NCBI RefSeq assembly: GCF_004337505.1 | Contig: NZ_SJZI01000043.1 | Span: 49,189-113,188, forward strand | Length of the DNA stretch: 64,000 nt | Reading direction: 5' to 3' | Origin: Flaviaestuariibacter flavus | GTDB taxonomy: Bacteria > Bacteroidota > Bacteroidia > Chitinophagales > Chitinophagaceae | Shown here: one piece after another, positions 25,844-34,282 of the stretch | How the letters are laid out: the number at the start of each line of letters is the position of its first letter | How positions within the stretch are numbered: position 1 is the first letter of the stretch | Position numbers and translations under genes: made by a program | The notes under the pieces: model-generated | Databases searched by the model: none | Seen by the model: the letters and a program-made list of their open reading frames with translations, nothing else | Told to the model about the DNA's origin: nothing

Positions 25844-26632
25844 TCACTCAATCCCTAGCTGTGCCCGTAGCTTTTCGAAGTAGGCCGGCGTTTTCAGCAG
25901 CCGGCTTCCATACCAGCTGAAAAGCTCGCCGTCCACCAGCAATATTTTCGTTTCCGGCAGCCGGGCCTGCAGCTCGTCGATGTGTTCCTGCTTGAACGGA
26001 TAGGGTTCCGATGAAAGCAGCAGCAGCTCGCAACCCCGCAGCTCGGCGACCGTTACCTCGGGGTAGCGCTTTCGCTTTTCAAAGATATTGTGCACGCCCA
26101 GCCGGGTGAGCATGTCGTGGATGAAGGTGTCGCCGCCGGCGGTCATATAGGGATCTTTCCAGATCAGGTAAGCTGTATCCGGCTGGTCTTCGAAGATAGG
26201 ATCGAGCTCCTCGAAGGCGTCGAGAATCCGGGTCACGATCGTTTTGGCGGCGTCGTCGCGGTGCACGAGGCTGCCGATGGCACGGATCGCTTCAATCGCG
26301 TCTTCCAGCGTAGCGATATCGCTCGACCAGGTTGGAAACTCGGCGGCCAGCGCCTCCACCTGCTCGCGAACGTTTTCCTCCTTGTTGGCCAGCACCAGGT
26401 CGGGGCGCAGCTCGCGCACGCGGTCGGGATTAATCGTTTTGGTGCCGCCCACGCGGGGCTTCTCACGAAACCATTCCTCGGGGTGCACGCAGAACTTTGT
26501 GATCCCGACCACCTCGTCTTCGAGCCCCAGGTCATACAGGAGTTCGGTCTGCGAAGGCACCAGGGACACAATCCGTTGCGGCGGATCAGGTAGGTTGAGG
26601 GGTTTGCCAAAAGGGTCGGTGAGGCGAATCAT
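25844..26632 (-). CDS. Helical backbone metal receptor (BtuF-like periplasmic-binding fold)
   Basis: 262 aa from MIRLTDPFGKPLNLPDPPQR. The order RIVSLVPSQTELLYDLGLED, VVGITKFCVHP, VGGTKTINPDRVRELRPDLV and LVDGELFSWYGSRL matches the PF01497 metal-chelate/cobalamin-binding fold. A Sec signal peptide is absent, unlike classical BtuF, and no permease or ATPase gene is next to it. The family known as helical backbone metal receptors has such members in Bacteroidota. A role in binding cobalamin or a metal chelate is inferred. A longer start at 26728 would cross a terminator, so ATG 26632 is preferred. Note the B12-dependent mutase 9 kb away. Confidence 0.8.
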   Translation of the reverse strand: MIRLTDPFGKPLNLPDPPQRIVSLVPSQTELLYDLGLEDEVVGITKFCVHPEEWFREKPRVGGTKTINPDRVRELRPDLVLANKEENVREQVEALAAEFPTWSSDIATLEDAIEAIRAIGSLVHRDDAAKTIVTRILDAFEELDPIFEDQPDTAYLIWKDPYMTAGGDTFIHDMLTRLGVHNIFEKRKRYPEVTVAELRGCELLLLSSEPYPFKQEHIDELQARLPETKILLVDGELFSWYGSRLLKTPAYFEKLRAQLGIE

Positions 26633-26678
26633 AACGGGAAAATACAGAAGACCGGAGACTTCGGCCGGCAAGAAATAA

Positions 26679-26710
26679 AAAAGCCCCGGCAAGTAGCTGT
26701 CGGGGCTTTT
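26679..26710. terminator. Bidirectional terminator-like hairpin
   Basis: AAAAAGCCCCG, 12-nt loop, CGGGGCTTTT. No annotated gene ends here, so it would stop transcripts coming from the AT-rich spacer to the right. Confidence 0.6.
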
Positions 26711-26711
26711 C

Positions 26712-27238
26712 ACTATCACCAACCTCATGTTGTTTTTGATGGTACAACAGGAGGGAAAACTCCTTTTTTTAGTTCGCTTTCATGGGAATCGGAAGTTGGT
26801 GACACAAATCACTGGCGGTGGTATTCAAAGGTTGTGGCTGGTTTTTCAAGGATTGGACTGGTCTTTCGGGTTGGATACGGATTAAGAACGGGCTGGTTAC
26901 ATAGGATTGGAAAAAAGGAAGTTGATCGATACTGGATTTTCTTTCGGTCTTTCAATGGATGGATTTCAAAGAGCGTTGTTGTTGTCGGATCGGTTTCTGG
27001 ATATTGGTTGGATTTTTCAGGACTTTGGATTTCAAAAAGCTTTTCGTGGATATTGGTTACCTGATCAATCAACTTCTGACACAAAAGTAAACTCCTCCGG
27101 TAGCGTATACAAGTGCAAAAACGCTCTATTTCCGTGCTTCGGTTATTACCGGCTTTCTCGTAACGTTGCGAAAAGGAGGCTCGTACTTTTACGAATGTCC
27201 GGAATCGTTAGATTACGAATGCCTCGGTATTTACCGGC
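26712..27238. other. AT-rich gene-free spacer with TTGGATT-type quasi-repeats
   Basis: About 530 bp clearly richer in A/T than its surroundings. Words such as GGATTGGA, TGGATTTCAAA and GGATATTGGTT recur. A short hairpin AGGAG/CTCCT followed by T8 ends near 26771. Open frames exist (e.g. 26809-27084 minus) but their residue make-up is not protein-like. I see no tRNA or known RNA. Confidence 0.5.
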
Positions 27239-27264
27239 AAAAAAAAGCCGCCCGGAGGGCGGCT
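27239..27264 (-). terminator. Terminator of the cystathionine beta-synthase gene
   Basis: Minus strand GCCGCCC, TCC loop, GGGCGGC, then TTTTTTTT. It lies ~80 nt past the stop at 27343. Confidence 0.85.
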
Positions 27265-27275
27265 TCAAGATTTTT

Positions 27276-27339
27276 CGATGTCCGATGTCTGATTTATTTG
27301 AAAGCAATAAATCGGAGATCAGAGATCCGACATCGGATA
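27276..27339. repeat. Repeat family A inverted pair beside a terminator
   Basis: CGATGTCCGATGTCTGAT at 27276-27293 and, inverted, ATCGGAGATCAGAGATCCGA... at 27311-27339. Both arms lie between the CBS stop and its terminator. Confidence 0.7.
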
Positions 27340-27342
27340 TTA

Positions 27343-28701
27343 TCACGCGAGTGCCTGCAGCACATCATACTTCGTCACGATCTGGTAGGTGCCGCTTTCG
27401 TCTTTTGCGAGCACCGCGCCACAGTCTTTGGTGATGTAGGCGCCGATCTTTTCAACCGGTGTATCGAGGCCGATTTCGGGCAGCGGCTTTTCCATCACCT
27501 GGTCGATGCGCTGCACGCGGATCTCCGGGTTGGCGAAAACTTTCTGGAAGAGCCCGTTCTCGGAGATGGAGCCCGTGAAGGTGCCATTGCCGTCGGTCAC
27601 GGGAATATGCTCGATGTCGTATTTCTTCATCAGGTCCACGGCGGCCGATACCGGCTCGGTGCCTTCGATGGTGATGAGCCGCTTGCGGCCGCGGGCACTT
27701 ACGAGATCTTTGAAGGTCTTCACTTCGAAGAAGCCGCGCTCGGCCATCCACTGGTCGTTATAGATCTTGCCCACATAGCGGCTGCCGTGGTCGCACAGCA
27801 GCACCACCACTACGTCGGTGGGTTTCAGCTTGTCTTTCAGCTTCATCAGGCCGGCCATAACCGAGCCGGAGCTATAGCCACAGAAAAGTCCTTCTTCTTT
27901 GGCGAGACGGCGGGCCCATACGGCACCATCGCGGTCGGAAACCTGCTCGAAGTGGTCGATGACGCTCATATCGTAGTTGCCCGGAACGAAGTCTTCACCG
28001 AAGCCTTCCGAGATATACGGATGCACTTCGTTCATATCGATCTCACCGGTACGGAAGTATTTGGTAAGGAGCGAACCTTCCACGTCGATGGCCCATACCT
28101 GCACGTCCTTATTCTGCTCTTTGAGGTACATAGCCGTACCCGTAATGGTGCCACCCGTGCCGGCGGTGGTGATGAAGTGCGTGATGGTGCCGTCGGTCTG
28201 ATGCCACAGTTCGGGACCGGTGGACTCGTAGTGGCCGAGGCGGTTGGCGAGGTTATCGTACTGGTTGAAGTGGTAGGAGTTCGGGATCTCTTTGGCGAGA
28301 CGGGCAGCCACTGAATAATAGGAGCGGGGATCATCGGGCTCCACGTTGGTTGGGCACACGATCACTTCGGCACCGAGTGCGCGCAGGATGTCGACCTTCG
28401 ACTGCGATTGCTTGTCGGTGGTGACGAAAATGCACTTGTAGCCTTTTACCACGGCGCCGAGCGCGAGGCCCATGCCCGTATTGCCCGAAGTGCCTTCAAT
28501 AAGGGTAGCACCGGGCTTGATGCGGCCTTCAGCCTCTGCCACTTCGATCATCTTGAGGGCCATGCGGTCCTTTGTCGAGTTGCCGGGGTTGAAATATTCC
28601 ACCTTGGCGAGCACGGTGCAGGGCAGGTCTTTCACAATCCGGTTGAGACGAATCAGGGGCGTGTTGCCGATCGTTTCGAGGATATTATTCTTTACATCCA
28701 T
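27343..28701 (-). CDS. Cystathionine beta-synthase-type PLP enzyme with two CBS domains
   Basis: 452 aa. Joins L-serine (or O-acetylserine) with homocysteine or sulfide. The PLP lysine is K44 in NPGNSTKDRMA; the phosphate loop is EGTSGNTGMGLAL, and GTGGTITGTAMYLKE and YSSGSVMAGLMKL complete the fold-type II core. Residues ~335-452 hold two CBS motifs (FKDLVSARGRKRLITIEGTE, ending IEHIPVTDGNGTFTGSIS, and IGAYITKDCGAVLAKDESGT), usually adenylate-sensing. With ahcY, which releases homocysteine, it fits reverse transsulfuration. ATG 28701 follows a perfect -7 box by 17 nt. Plain cysteine synthase with CBS tail is the alternative. Confidence 0.92.
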   Translation of the reverse strand: MDVKNNILETIGNTPLIRLNRIVKDLPCTVLAKVEYFNPGNSTKDRMALKMIEVAEAEGRIKPGATLIEGTSGNTGMGLALGAVVKGYKCIFVTTDKQSQSKVDILRALGAEVIVCPTNVEPDDPRSYYSVAARLAKEIPNSYHFNQYDNLANRLGHYESTGPELWHQTDGTITHFITTAGTGGTITGTAMYLKEQNKDVQVWAIDVEGSLLTKYFRTGEIDMNEVHPYISEGFGEDFVPGNYDMSVIDHFEQVSDRDGAVWARRLAKEEGLFCGYSSGSVMAGLMKLKDKLKPTDVVVVLLCDHGSRYVGKIYNDQWMAERGFFEVKTFKDLVSARGRKRLITIEGTEPVSAAVDLMKKYDIEHIPVTDGNGTFTGSISENGLFQKVFANPEIRVQRIDQVMEKPLPEIGLDTPVEKIGAYITKDCGAVLAKDESGTYQIVTKYDVLQALA

Positions 28702-28718
28702 ATAGCTTGTTGAGGGCG

Positions 28719-28726
28719 CAAAGGTA
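28719..28726 (-). promoter_or_regulatory. -7 box of the CBS gene
   Basis: Minus-strand TACCTTTG followed by CGCCC. Perfect TAnnTTTG. Confidence 0.65.
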
Positions 28727-28982
28727 CGTTTTCCCGGCCGCTTCAACGAGGCCGCTGTTGGTACACATGTGTTTTGAACGTAATAAAGACGGCTGGGCCT
28801 TGACCTGCCGGGGATAACCCGATCCGGTAAAAAAGTGAACGCGGCTATTGGCCCGGCGGCAACATCGGGAGGAAGAAGCGCCCCACCGGGCGGGCCTTTC
28901 AAAGCGTAACACCGGCGATGAGAAAGACCGGCGACCACCGGCCCGGAATTATTTCAATAAGGCCCGATTCCCAACGCTGAAA

Positions 28983-29336
28983 ATGAAATATGAAAAACTA
29001 TTCTTATTCGCAGGTATTTCACTTGCAGGCATCGGATGCGCCGACAACGGCCAGGATAACGCAACCACCACGAACACAACCACGGATTCTTCTTCAATGA
29101 ACTCAATTAATAGAACGGGCACCGGTGCCAGCAGCGACACCAACGGTGGCGTGAACGGCACAGGTACGAGCTCCGGTACAGATGCAGGTACCAGTTCGGG
29201 CACCGGCTCTGGCTCTTCCGGCACCGGTACGGGTAGCGGCACCCCGGGTGGAGGCTCCGGCACTTCCGGATCAGGTGGCACCACAGGTGGTGGAACATCC
29301 GGCGGCGGCACTACTACAACCGGGGGCGGTCATTAA
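28983..29336 (+). CDS. Small Gly/Ser/Thr-rich putative lipoprotein
   Basis: 117 aa. MKYEKLFLFAGISLAGIGC ends in a relaxed lipobox, so C19 may be lipidated. The remainder is nearly only G, S, T, N and D: an N-terminal DNATTTNTTTDSSSMNS stretch, then repeats of the type GTGSGSSGTG and GGTTGGGTSGGG, ending in GGGH. It is surely unstructured. Such tails are common in exported small proteins of Chitinophagaceae but have no assigned role. A strong terminator follows after 16 nt. The gene is single. Confidence 0.65.
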   Translation: MKYEKLFLFAGISLAGIGCADNGQDNATTTNTTTDSSSMNSINRTGTGASSDTNGGVNGTGTSSGTDAGTSSGTGSGSSGTGTGSGTPGGGSGTSGSGGTTGGGTSGGGTTTTGGGH

Positions 29337-29352
29337 ACTTCTACCGTAAAAA

Positions 29353-29386
29353 GAAAAACCGCGGGCATGGAGCCCGCGGTTTTTCT
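29353..29386. terminator. Bidirectional terminator
   Basis: AAAAACCGCGGGC, 5-nt loop, GCCCGCGGTTTTT, between two convergent genes. Confidence 0.9.
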
Positions 29387-29400
29387 TTATGGGTGCCCGC

Positions 29401-29907
29401 CTAAAGCCGGTCGAGCTGTTGTTGGCGGCGGGCCGACAGGAAGCGGTCGAGCAGGAAAAGGCCGAGCAGGATATTGATCATCAGGAAGGCGTTGACCCAG
29501 TTGTTGTCGAGGAGGCGGCTGAAGTCGACGCGAACCAGCTCGTCGGCGCCTTGCGGCGCAGGGGCGGCACTGCCCTGCCCCAGGGCGTAAATGATCGTGG
29601 CGGCAATGAGCGCCAGGAAAAAGCCGGCAAGCCCCCAGATGACGCGGTTATTGATATAGTGCCGTGCCGCGGGGGCGATCTGCTCCTGCGCTATGGCTTC
29701 CATCACATTGCGGGAAAAGCGAAGGGAAGGCGTTTCCAGTTCGGTCGCTGCAAGCAGTTGGTGGGTCTCCAGCAACTCCTCGTAGCGGGCGCGCCAGGCA
29801 GCATTTTCGGCAAGCAGGCGTTCGATGGCGCTTTTTTGCGCACCGGTGGCGATTCCATCGATGTATTCCCACAACTGCATTTCCATCTCTTCCGGCAGGG
29901 GTTTCAT
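29401..29907 (-). CDS. Putative membrane anti-sigma factor
   Basis: 168 aa from MKPLPEEMEMQLWEYIDGIA. The N-terminal ~85 residues are soluble and helical, with LWEYIDGIATGAQKSAIERL resembling the start of zinc-less anti-sigma domains. Two membrane segments follow: VIWGLAGFFLALIAATIIYA (~92-113) and a second in NAFLMINILLGLFLLDRF (~138-157). It lies directly downstream of an ECF sigma gene, the usual place for an anti-sigma factor. A TTG at 29928 overlapping the sigma TGA would give seven more residues and translational coupling; ATG 29907 is the conservative choice. The function is inferred from the context. Confidence 0.7.
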   Translation of the reverse strand: MKPLPEEMEMQLWEYIDGIATGAQKSAIERLLAENAAWRARYEELLETHQLLAATELETPSLRFSRNVMEAIAQEQIAPAARHYINNRVIWGLAGFFLALIAATIIYALGQGSAAPAPQGADELVRVDFSRLLDNNWVNAFLMINILLGLFLLDRFLSARRQQQLDRL

Positions 29908-29924
29908 AGTTTTTTGTTTTGCGT

Positions 29925-30506
29925 TCAATAGAGATCGCCCACCTCGCGGGCAAAGTGGGATTGCATTTTTTCGCGCAGCCTTGTCCGCGCGCGGTGCAGG
30001 CGAACTTTGGCAGCATTGGTTTCCACGCCCAGCACCGCGCTGATCTCCTCCAGGGTTTGCTCCCCCTTGTAATAAAGGGTCAAAATGTGAGCGTCTTCGG
30101 GCGATACCAGCTGCAGTGCCTTGTTAACGAGTTCAATGCGCGACTTTTGCTCGATGGTATCGGCGCCGATCCCGCCGCTGATCTGCTCCGCCCGGCCGGA
30201 TGTATGCTCATCGTCGAGGGAGCGTGTAACGAGCCGCTTTTTCCGCAGCCAGGTAAGGCTGCTGGTGGTGGCAATGGTATACAACCAGGTGCTGAATTTC
30301 GATTCACCCTTGAAATCGGCCAGCGCCCGGTACGCCTTTACAAAGACGTCCTGCGACACCTCTTCCGCATCTTCCCTGGTTTTTACATAGCGCAGCACCA
30401 CCGTGAACACAAGGCTCTGGTAGCGCTCGACGAGGCCCGCAAAGGCCTGCCGGTCGCCGCGCAGCACCCGGTGAATGATGTCGATATCGGCCGTTTCAGT
30501 GGGCAT
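29925..30506 (-). CDS. ECF-type RNA polymerase sigma factor
   Basis: 193 aa. Region 2 is GLVERYQSLVFTVVLRYVKT, REDAEEVSQDVFVKAYRAL and KFSTWLYTIATTSSLTWLRK; region 4 is VSPEDAHILTLYYKGEQTL followed by EEISAVLGVETNAAKVRLHR, a helix-turn-helix for -35-type recognition. Region 1.1 and 3 are absent, as in all group IV sigmas. It directs polymerase to a set of genes unknown here, probably under control of the membrane protein encoded next. Its own promoter has the housekeeping -7 box. Confidence 0.93.
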   Translation of the reverse strand: MPTETADIDIIHRVLRGDRQAFAGLVERYQSLVFTVVLRYVKTREDAEEVSQDVFVKAYRALADFKGESKFSTWLYTIATTSSLTWLRKKRLVTRSLDDEHTSGRAEQISGGIGADTIEQKSRIELVNKALQLVSPEDAHILTLYYKGEQTLEEISAVLGVETNAAKVRLHRARTRLREKMQSHFAREVGDLY

Positions 30507-30544
30507 TCGGGAATAAGACTACGGGGAAAAGAATCGGGTTACAG

Positions 30545-30552
30545 CAAAGGTA
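30545..30552 (-). promoter_or_regulatory. -7 box of the sigma/anti-sigma operon
   Basis: Minus-strand TACCTTTG, perfect TAnnTTTG, 38 nt before the ATG. Confidence 0.6.
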
Positions 30553-30570
30553 ACTTTTCAAAAAGGTTTT

Positions 30571-30710
30571 AGAGGTTCTGAAAGGTGGCCTGAAGCCGGT
30601 GATCCGGCCAGCCCTGTTTCGCAAGGTCAACTATTCGGCGACGGATACGGTTTTTTCGGGCTTCAGGAACCCCGGAACCATAGAACCTCAGAACCATAGA
30701 ACCTCAGAAG
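30571..30710. repeat. Repeat family F, inverted words between divergent genes
   Basis: AGAGGTTCTG at 30571-30580 is inverted relative to three later words of the form TAGAACCTCAGAACC in 30671-30709. Unlike the other families it lies between divergent genes. Confidence 0.5.
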
Positions 30711-30721
30711 CTTCTTCCGTG

Positions 30722-30729
30722 TATTTTTG
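30722..30729 (+). promoter_or_regulatory. -7 box of glnS
   Basis: TATTTTTG, perfect TAnnTTTG, 6 nt before the ATG at 30736; a leaderless mRNA is expected. Confidence 0.6.
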
Positions 30730-30735
30730 CCCGGT

Positions 30736-32403
30736 ATGTCAGAAGAAAAATCCCTGAATTTTATCGAAGAGATCATCGAGAACGATCTCAAGGATGGTAA
30801 GTATAAAAGTATCGTCACCCGCTTTCCGCCGGAGCCGAACGGCTACCTGCACATCGGGCATGCCACGGCGATCTGCCTGAATTTCGGGCTTACCCAGAAA
30901 TACCCGGGCTATACCAACCTGCGCTTTGACGACACCAATCCCACCACCGAGGAAACGGAATACGTGGACTCGATCAAGGAAGACGTAAGGTGGCTGGGCG
31001 TGGAGTGGAAGCACGAAGCGTATGCTTCCGACTATTTTGAAGAGCTCTACCAGATGGCGGTAAAGCTTATTAAAAAGGGCCTCGCCTACGTGGACGACCT
31101 GTCGTCGGAAGAAATTGCCCGGCTGAAGGGAACACCCACGGAGCCCGGTAAGAACAGTCCGCACCGCGACCGCTCGATCGAAGAGAACCTGCAGCTGTTT
31201 GCCGACATGCGCGCCGGAAAGTACAAAGATGGTGAGAAGGTGCTCCGCGCCCGGATCGATATGGCGCATACCAATATGCTCATGCGCGACCCGCTGATGT
31301 ACCGCATCAAGCACGCCCATCACCACCGTACCGGCAACAAATGGTGCATCTACCCGATGTACGACTTCGCCCACGGTCAGAGCGACTCTATTGAAAACGT
31401 AACGCACTCGATCTGCACCCTTGAGTTTGTGCCGCACCGCGAGCTGTACGATTGGTTCATCGAAAAGCTGGAGATCTTCCCCTCGCACCAATACGAGTTT
31501 GCCCGCCGCAACCTCACCTACACGGTGATGAGTAAGCGCAAACTGAAGCAACTGGTAGAAGAGAAGTACGTGGATGGCTGGGACGACCCCCGGATGCCCA
31601 CTATCAGCGGCATGCGCCGCCGTGGTTACACGCCCGAAGCCTTCCGCGATTTCTGCGACCGCGTGGGCATCGCCAAGCGCGAGAACCTCATCGACGTGGG
31701 CCTGCTCGAGTTTTGCGTACGCGAGCATCTCAACAAGATCGCCTTGCGCCGCATGGTCGTATTCGACCCGGTGAAAGTGGTGATCACCAATTACCAGGAA
31801 GGCAATGGCCCCGAGCTGCTGGAGGGCGAAGACAACCCCGAGGATCCGAATAGCCCGACGCGCCAGATCCCCTTTACAAAAGAAATTTTCATTGAGCGCG
31901 AAGACTTCATGGAGAATCCTCCGAAGAAATACTTCCGCCTCTTCCCGGGCGGCATGGTGCGCCTGAAATTCGCCTATATCATCAAGTGCGAGGAGGTAAT
32001 TAAGGATGCTGACGGCACCATCACCGAGCTGCATTGCACGTATATTCCCGAAAGCAAAAGCGGTCACGATACCTCGGGCATCAACGTTAAAGGCACGCTG
32101 CATTGGGTGTCGGCCACCAATAATATCACCGCGGAGGTCCGGCTCTACGACCGCCTGTTCAAGGTAGAAGATCCCGCCAGCGAGGAAGGGGATTTCAAGT
32201 CGTACATCAACGAAAACTCACTGGAAGTCGTCAAGACGGTATACGCCGAGCCGGCGCTGAAAAATGCCCGCATGAGCGAGCGCTACCAGTTTCTGCGCAA
32301 AGGCTATTTCACCCTCGATACCAGGGAAACGCACGGACGGCTTGTGTTCAACCGAACCGTGGGGCTGAAAGACGCCTGGGCAAAGGAGCAGAAGAAGGCT
32401 TAA
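30736..32403 (+). CDS. glnS: Glutaminyl-tRNA synthetase
   Basis: 555 aa, full length. Charges tRNA-Gln directly, so this species need not rely on the amidotransferase route. RFPPEPNGYLHIGHATAICL holds the HIGH motif, and YTVMSKRKLKQLVEEKYVDG the KMSKS-like loop (MSKR). DDPRMPTISGMRRRGYTPEA is a class Ic GlnRS signature. The C-terminal ~200 residues form the two anticodon-binding beta-barrels (ISGIN-type FKVEDPASEEGDFKSYINEN). The ATG at 30736 is used; a TTG at 30727 is inside the -7 box and can be dismissed. Single gene with its own terminator. Confidence 0.97.
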   Translation: MSEEKSLNFIEEIIENDLKDGKYKSIVTRFPPEPNGYLHIGHATAICLNFGLTQKYPGYTNLRFDDTNPTTEETEYVDSIKEDVRWLGVEWKHEAYASDYFEELYQMAVKLIKKGLAYVDDLSSEEIARLKGTPTEPGKNSPHRDRSIEENLQLFADMRAGKYKDGEKVLRARIDMAHTNMLMRDPLMYRIKHAHHHRTGNKWCIYPMYDFAHGQSDSIENVTHSICTLEFVPHRELYDWFIEKLEIFPSHQYEFARRNLTYTVMSKRKLKQLVEEKYVDGWDDPRMPTISGMRRRGYTPEAFRDFCDRVGIAKRENLIDVGLLEFCVREHLNKIALRRMVVFDPVKVVITNYQEGNGPELLEGEDNPEDPNSPTRQIPFTKEIFIEREDFMENPPKKYFRLFPGGMVRLKFAYIIKCEEVIKDADGTITELHCTYIPESKSGHDTSGINVKGTLHWVSATNNITAEVRLYDRLFKVEDPASEEGDFKSYINENSLEVVKTVYAEPALKNARMSERYQFLRKGYFTLDTRETHGRLVFNRTVGLKDAWAKEQKKA

Positions 32404-32404
32404 G

Positions 32405-32596
32405 GCCCCCTGTCCCCCGAAGGGGGCACCTAGGTCAATCATTTTCACAAATCCGAACATTCAGTTGGAAGTGAGTTAATAAAAGGCCCGGATCGAAAAG
32501 CGATCCGGGCCTTTTTGTTGAAACGCCTTCATGTAGCACAGTATGGTACAAGGAAAGCCGCTTCGGTCTAAGTGCCCCCTTCGGGGGACAGGGGGC
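32405..32596. repeat. Repeat family H: perfect 25-bp inverted pair bracketing a terminator
   Basis: GCCCCCTGTCCCCCGAAGGG... (32405-32429) recurs inverted at 32572-32596. The left arm starts 2 nt after the glnS stop and the right arm touches the stop of the convergent hydrolase. The terminator at 32481-32517 is in the middle. Confidence 0.85.
32481..32517. terminator. Bidirectional terminator between glnS and the serine hydrolase
   Basis: AAAAGGCCCGGATCG, AAAAG loop, CGATCCGGGCCTTTTT. Confidence 0.9.
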
Positions 32597-34110
32597 TATT
32601 TCTTGATAAACGTATACGGATCATACTCCACAAACTCATTCTGCTTCGTCGTCACCGAACGCACTTTCCCTTTCAGGATGTCGAAGCGGATTGAAAAGAT
32701 GCCGTATTCGATATTGTTATAGGTCATCAGCCATTCGTCTTTGTCCATGTATTGGAGGGTAGCGCTCAAATCGGGGTGGTTGGGAAAGCGCACGATCAGA
32801 CCGTTACCCTGCACGGCGATCCCGATGCGGCCGTAAAGCCCGTTTTCGTAGGTGCCGGCATATTCGCTGAGCGGCAAGGCCGGCTTCTGGTCTTTTACCC
32901 GTGCTTTCCAGCCCGCGATCTCCTTCAGTTGTTCCTGCATCTCGTTGCGGAAGCCAGCCAGGAAGAATGCACTGCGGTCGGTATACGGCACGCCGAGGTA
33001 AGCGTCGAGCACCTGGTAGCGCAATGCCTCAAAGAAATTCTGGTTATCGTTATTGGTAAGGATCGCAATGCCAAGACGTTCTTCCGGAACGAAGCATACG
33101 TTGCTGACCATACCACCGGCGCCGCCCGTGTGCCAGTATACCTGGCGGCCGGCGTAGTCGGTGCTGAACAAGCCGAGACCATATCCGCGGAAGTGCGTGG
33201 GGAACACCGGCGAACGACGGCTGCCTACGGTGATGTTCACATCGCGTGTTTTTTGCAGCACCGCGAAGGGCATCAGCTGGCGCCCGTTCCAGCGGCCGCT
33301 ATCGAGCTGGAAACGCAGCCAGTTGGCAAGGTCTTTCACATTCGAAACGATCGAAGCGGCCGGCGCGAGGTTGTTCCAGTTGTCGTATGGCACGCGCTTC
33401 AGTGTGCCACTGTAGGAAGTCGTGTAGGGCAGGGCCACGTTGGGCTGCTTTTCAATACCGGTTGAAAGGGGCAGTGTTGCATTCATCTGCAGGGGGCGCA
33501 GGATGCTGTCGGTGATGAAATCTTCCCAGCTGCGGCCGGTCACCGGGGTGATGACAGATCCCGCGGTCAGGAAGCAGCTGTTGCAGTAGCCATAGTCCTG
33601 GCGAAACTGCAGCGTGGGTTTCAGCAGGCGCATGCGGCGCATGATGTCGGCCCGTGACAGGTTGGTATTCCAGAACGTGAAATCACCCTGGAAGGTTTTC
33701 GTTCCGATGCGGTGCGACAGCAGGTCGCGCAGGGTTACGAGCTGCGTGGTGGTGGCATCATACAGTTTGTAGTCGGGAAAATATTTCGTGACGGGGTCAT
33801 TCAGGGAAAGCTTCTTTTGCTGCTCGAGCAGGGCCAGCGCGGTGCCGGTAAAAAGCTTCGTGTTCGACGCAATCATAAACAGGGTGTTCGCATCCACCGG
33901 CTGCCGGCTTTCGATGCTGCGGACGCCAAAGCCCTTCTGAACCACCACCTGGCCGTCTTTGACGATAACGATCGACAGCCCGGGAAGATCCCAGTCGCGG
34001 AGCCCGCGGGCAATATAGCGGTCGAGGCTATCGGTAATGAAGGTGGGCTGCTGGGCCCCGGCAGCAGTCAAAACGAAGAGCGAGAGAAGAAAGGGTATGA
34101 TCTTTTTCAT
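32596..34110 (-). CDS. Secreted serine hydrolase of the beta-lactamase/AmpC-like (class C) family
   Basis: 504 aa. MKKIIPFLLSLFVLTAAGAQ is a signal peptide. IASNTKLFTG gives the catalytic SxxK (S82, K85), YGYCNSCF the Y-x-N motif, and WHTGGAGG the KTG-equivalent HTG. The core ends near residue 375, and the C-terminal part (LSEYAGTYENGLYGRIGIAV) is a DUF3471-type lipocalin-like domain. Members are D-peptidases, esterases or beta-lactamases, so resistance is not implied. ATG 34110 starts the signal peptide. The stop is adjacent to repeat H. Confidence 0.92.
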   Translation of the reverse strand: MKKIIPFLLSLFVLTAAGAQQPTFITDSLDRYIARGLRDWDLPGLSIVIVKDGQVVVQKGFGVRSIESRQPVDANTLFMIASNTKLFTGTALALLEQQKKLSLNDPVTKYFPDYKLYDATTTQLVTLRDLLSHRIGTKTFQGDFTFWNTNLSRADIMRRMRLLKPTLQFRQDYGYCNSCFLTAGSVITPVTGRSWEDFITDSILRPLQMNATLPLSTGIEKQPNVALPYTTSYSGTLKRVPYDNWNNLAPAASIVSNVKDLANWLRFQLDSGRWNGRQLMPFAVLQKTRDVNITVGSRRSPVFPTHFRGYGLGLFSTDYAGRQVYWHTGGAGGMVSNVCFVPEERLGIAILTNNDNQNFFEALRYQVLDAYLGVPYTDRSAFFLAGFRNEMQEQLKEIAGWKARVKDQKPALPLSEYAGTYENGLYGRIGIAVQGNGLIVRFPNHPDLSATLQYMDKDEWLMTYNNIEYGIFSIRFDILKGKVRSVTTKQNEFVEYDPYTFIKK

Positions 34111-34282
34111 CCGGTCAGGTTGTTTTGCGGAAAGTACAACAATTCCCTTTTTGGGGTCGCCGCCCATTCATTTCTCGGCAGCGTGCCGCCTCCAAACGCT
34201 ATTCGCTTGCACGGACCCGTTATTGCTAAGCTGGCATGAATTTTTTAGGAATGCACCCATTCCTCACCAATTCAAATGTTAT

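Noticed and set aside
26809..27084. 91-codon minus-strand frame in the AT-rich spacer
   Set aside because: Low-complexity and probably open by chance; no start context and no motif.
32596..34110. Antibiotic-resistance beta-lactamase
   Set aside because: The SxxK/YxN/HTG set is shared with peptidases and esterases, and the DUF3471-type tail is not found in AmpC enzymes.
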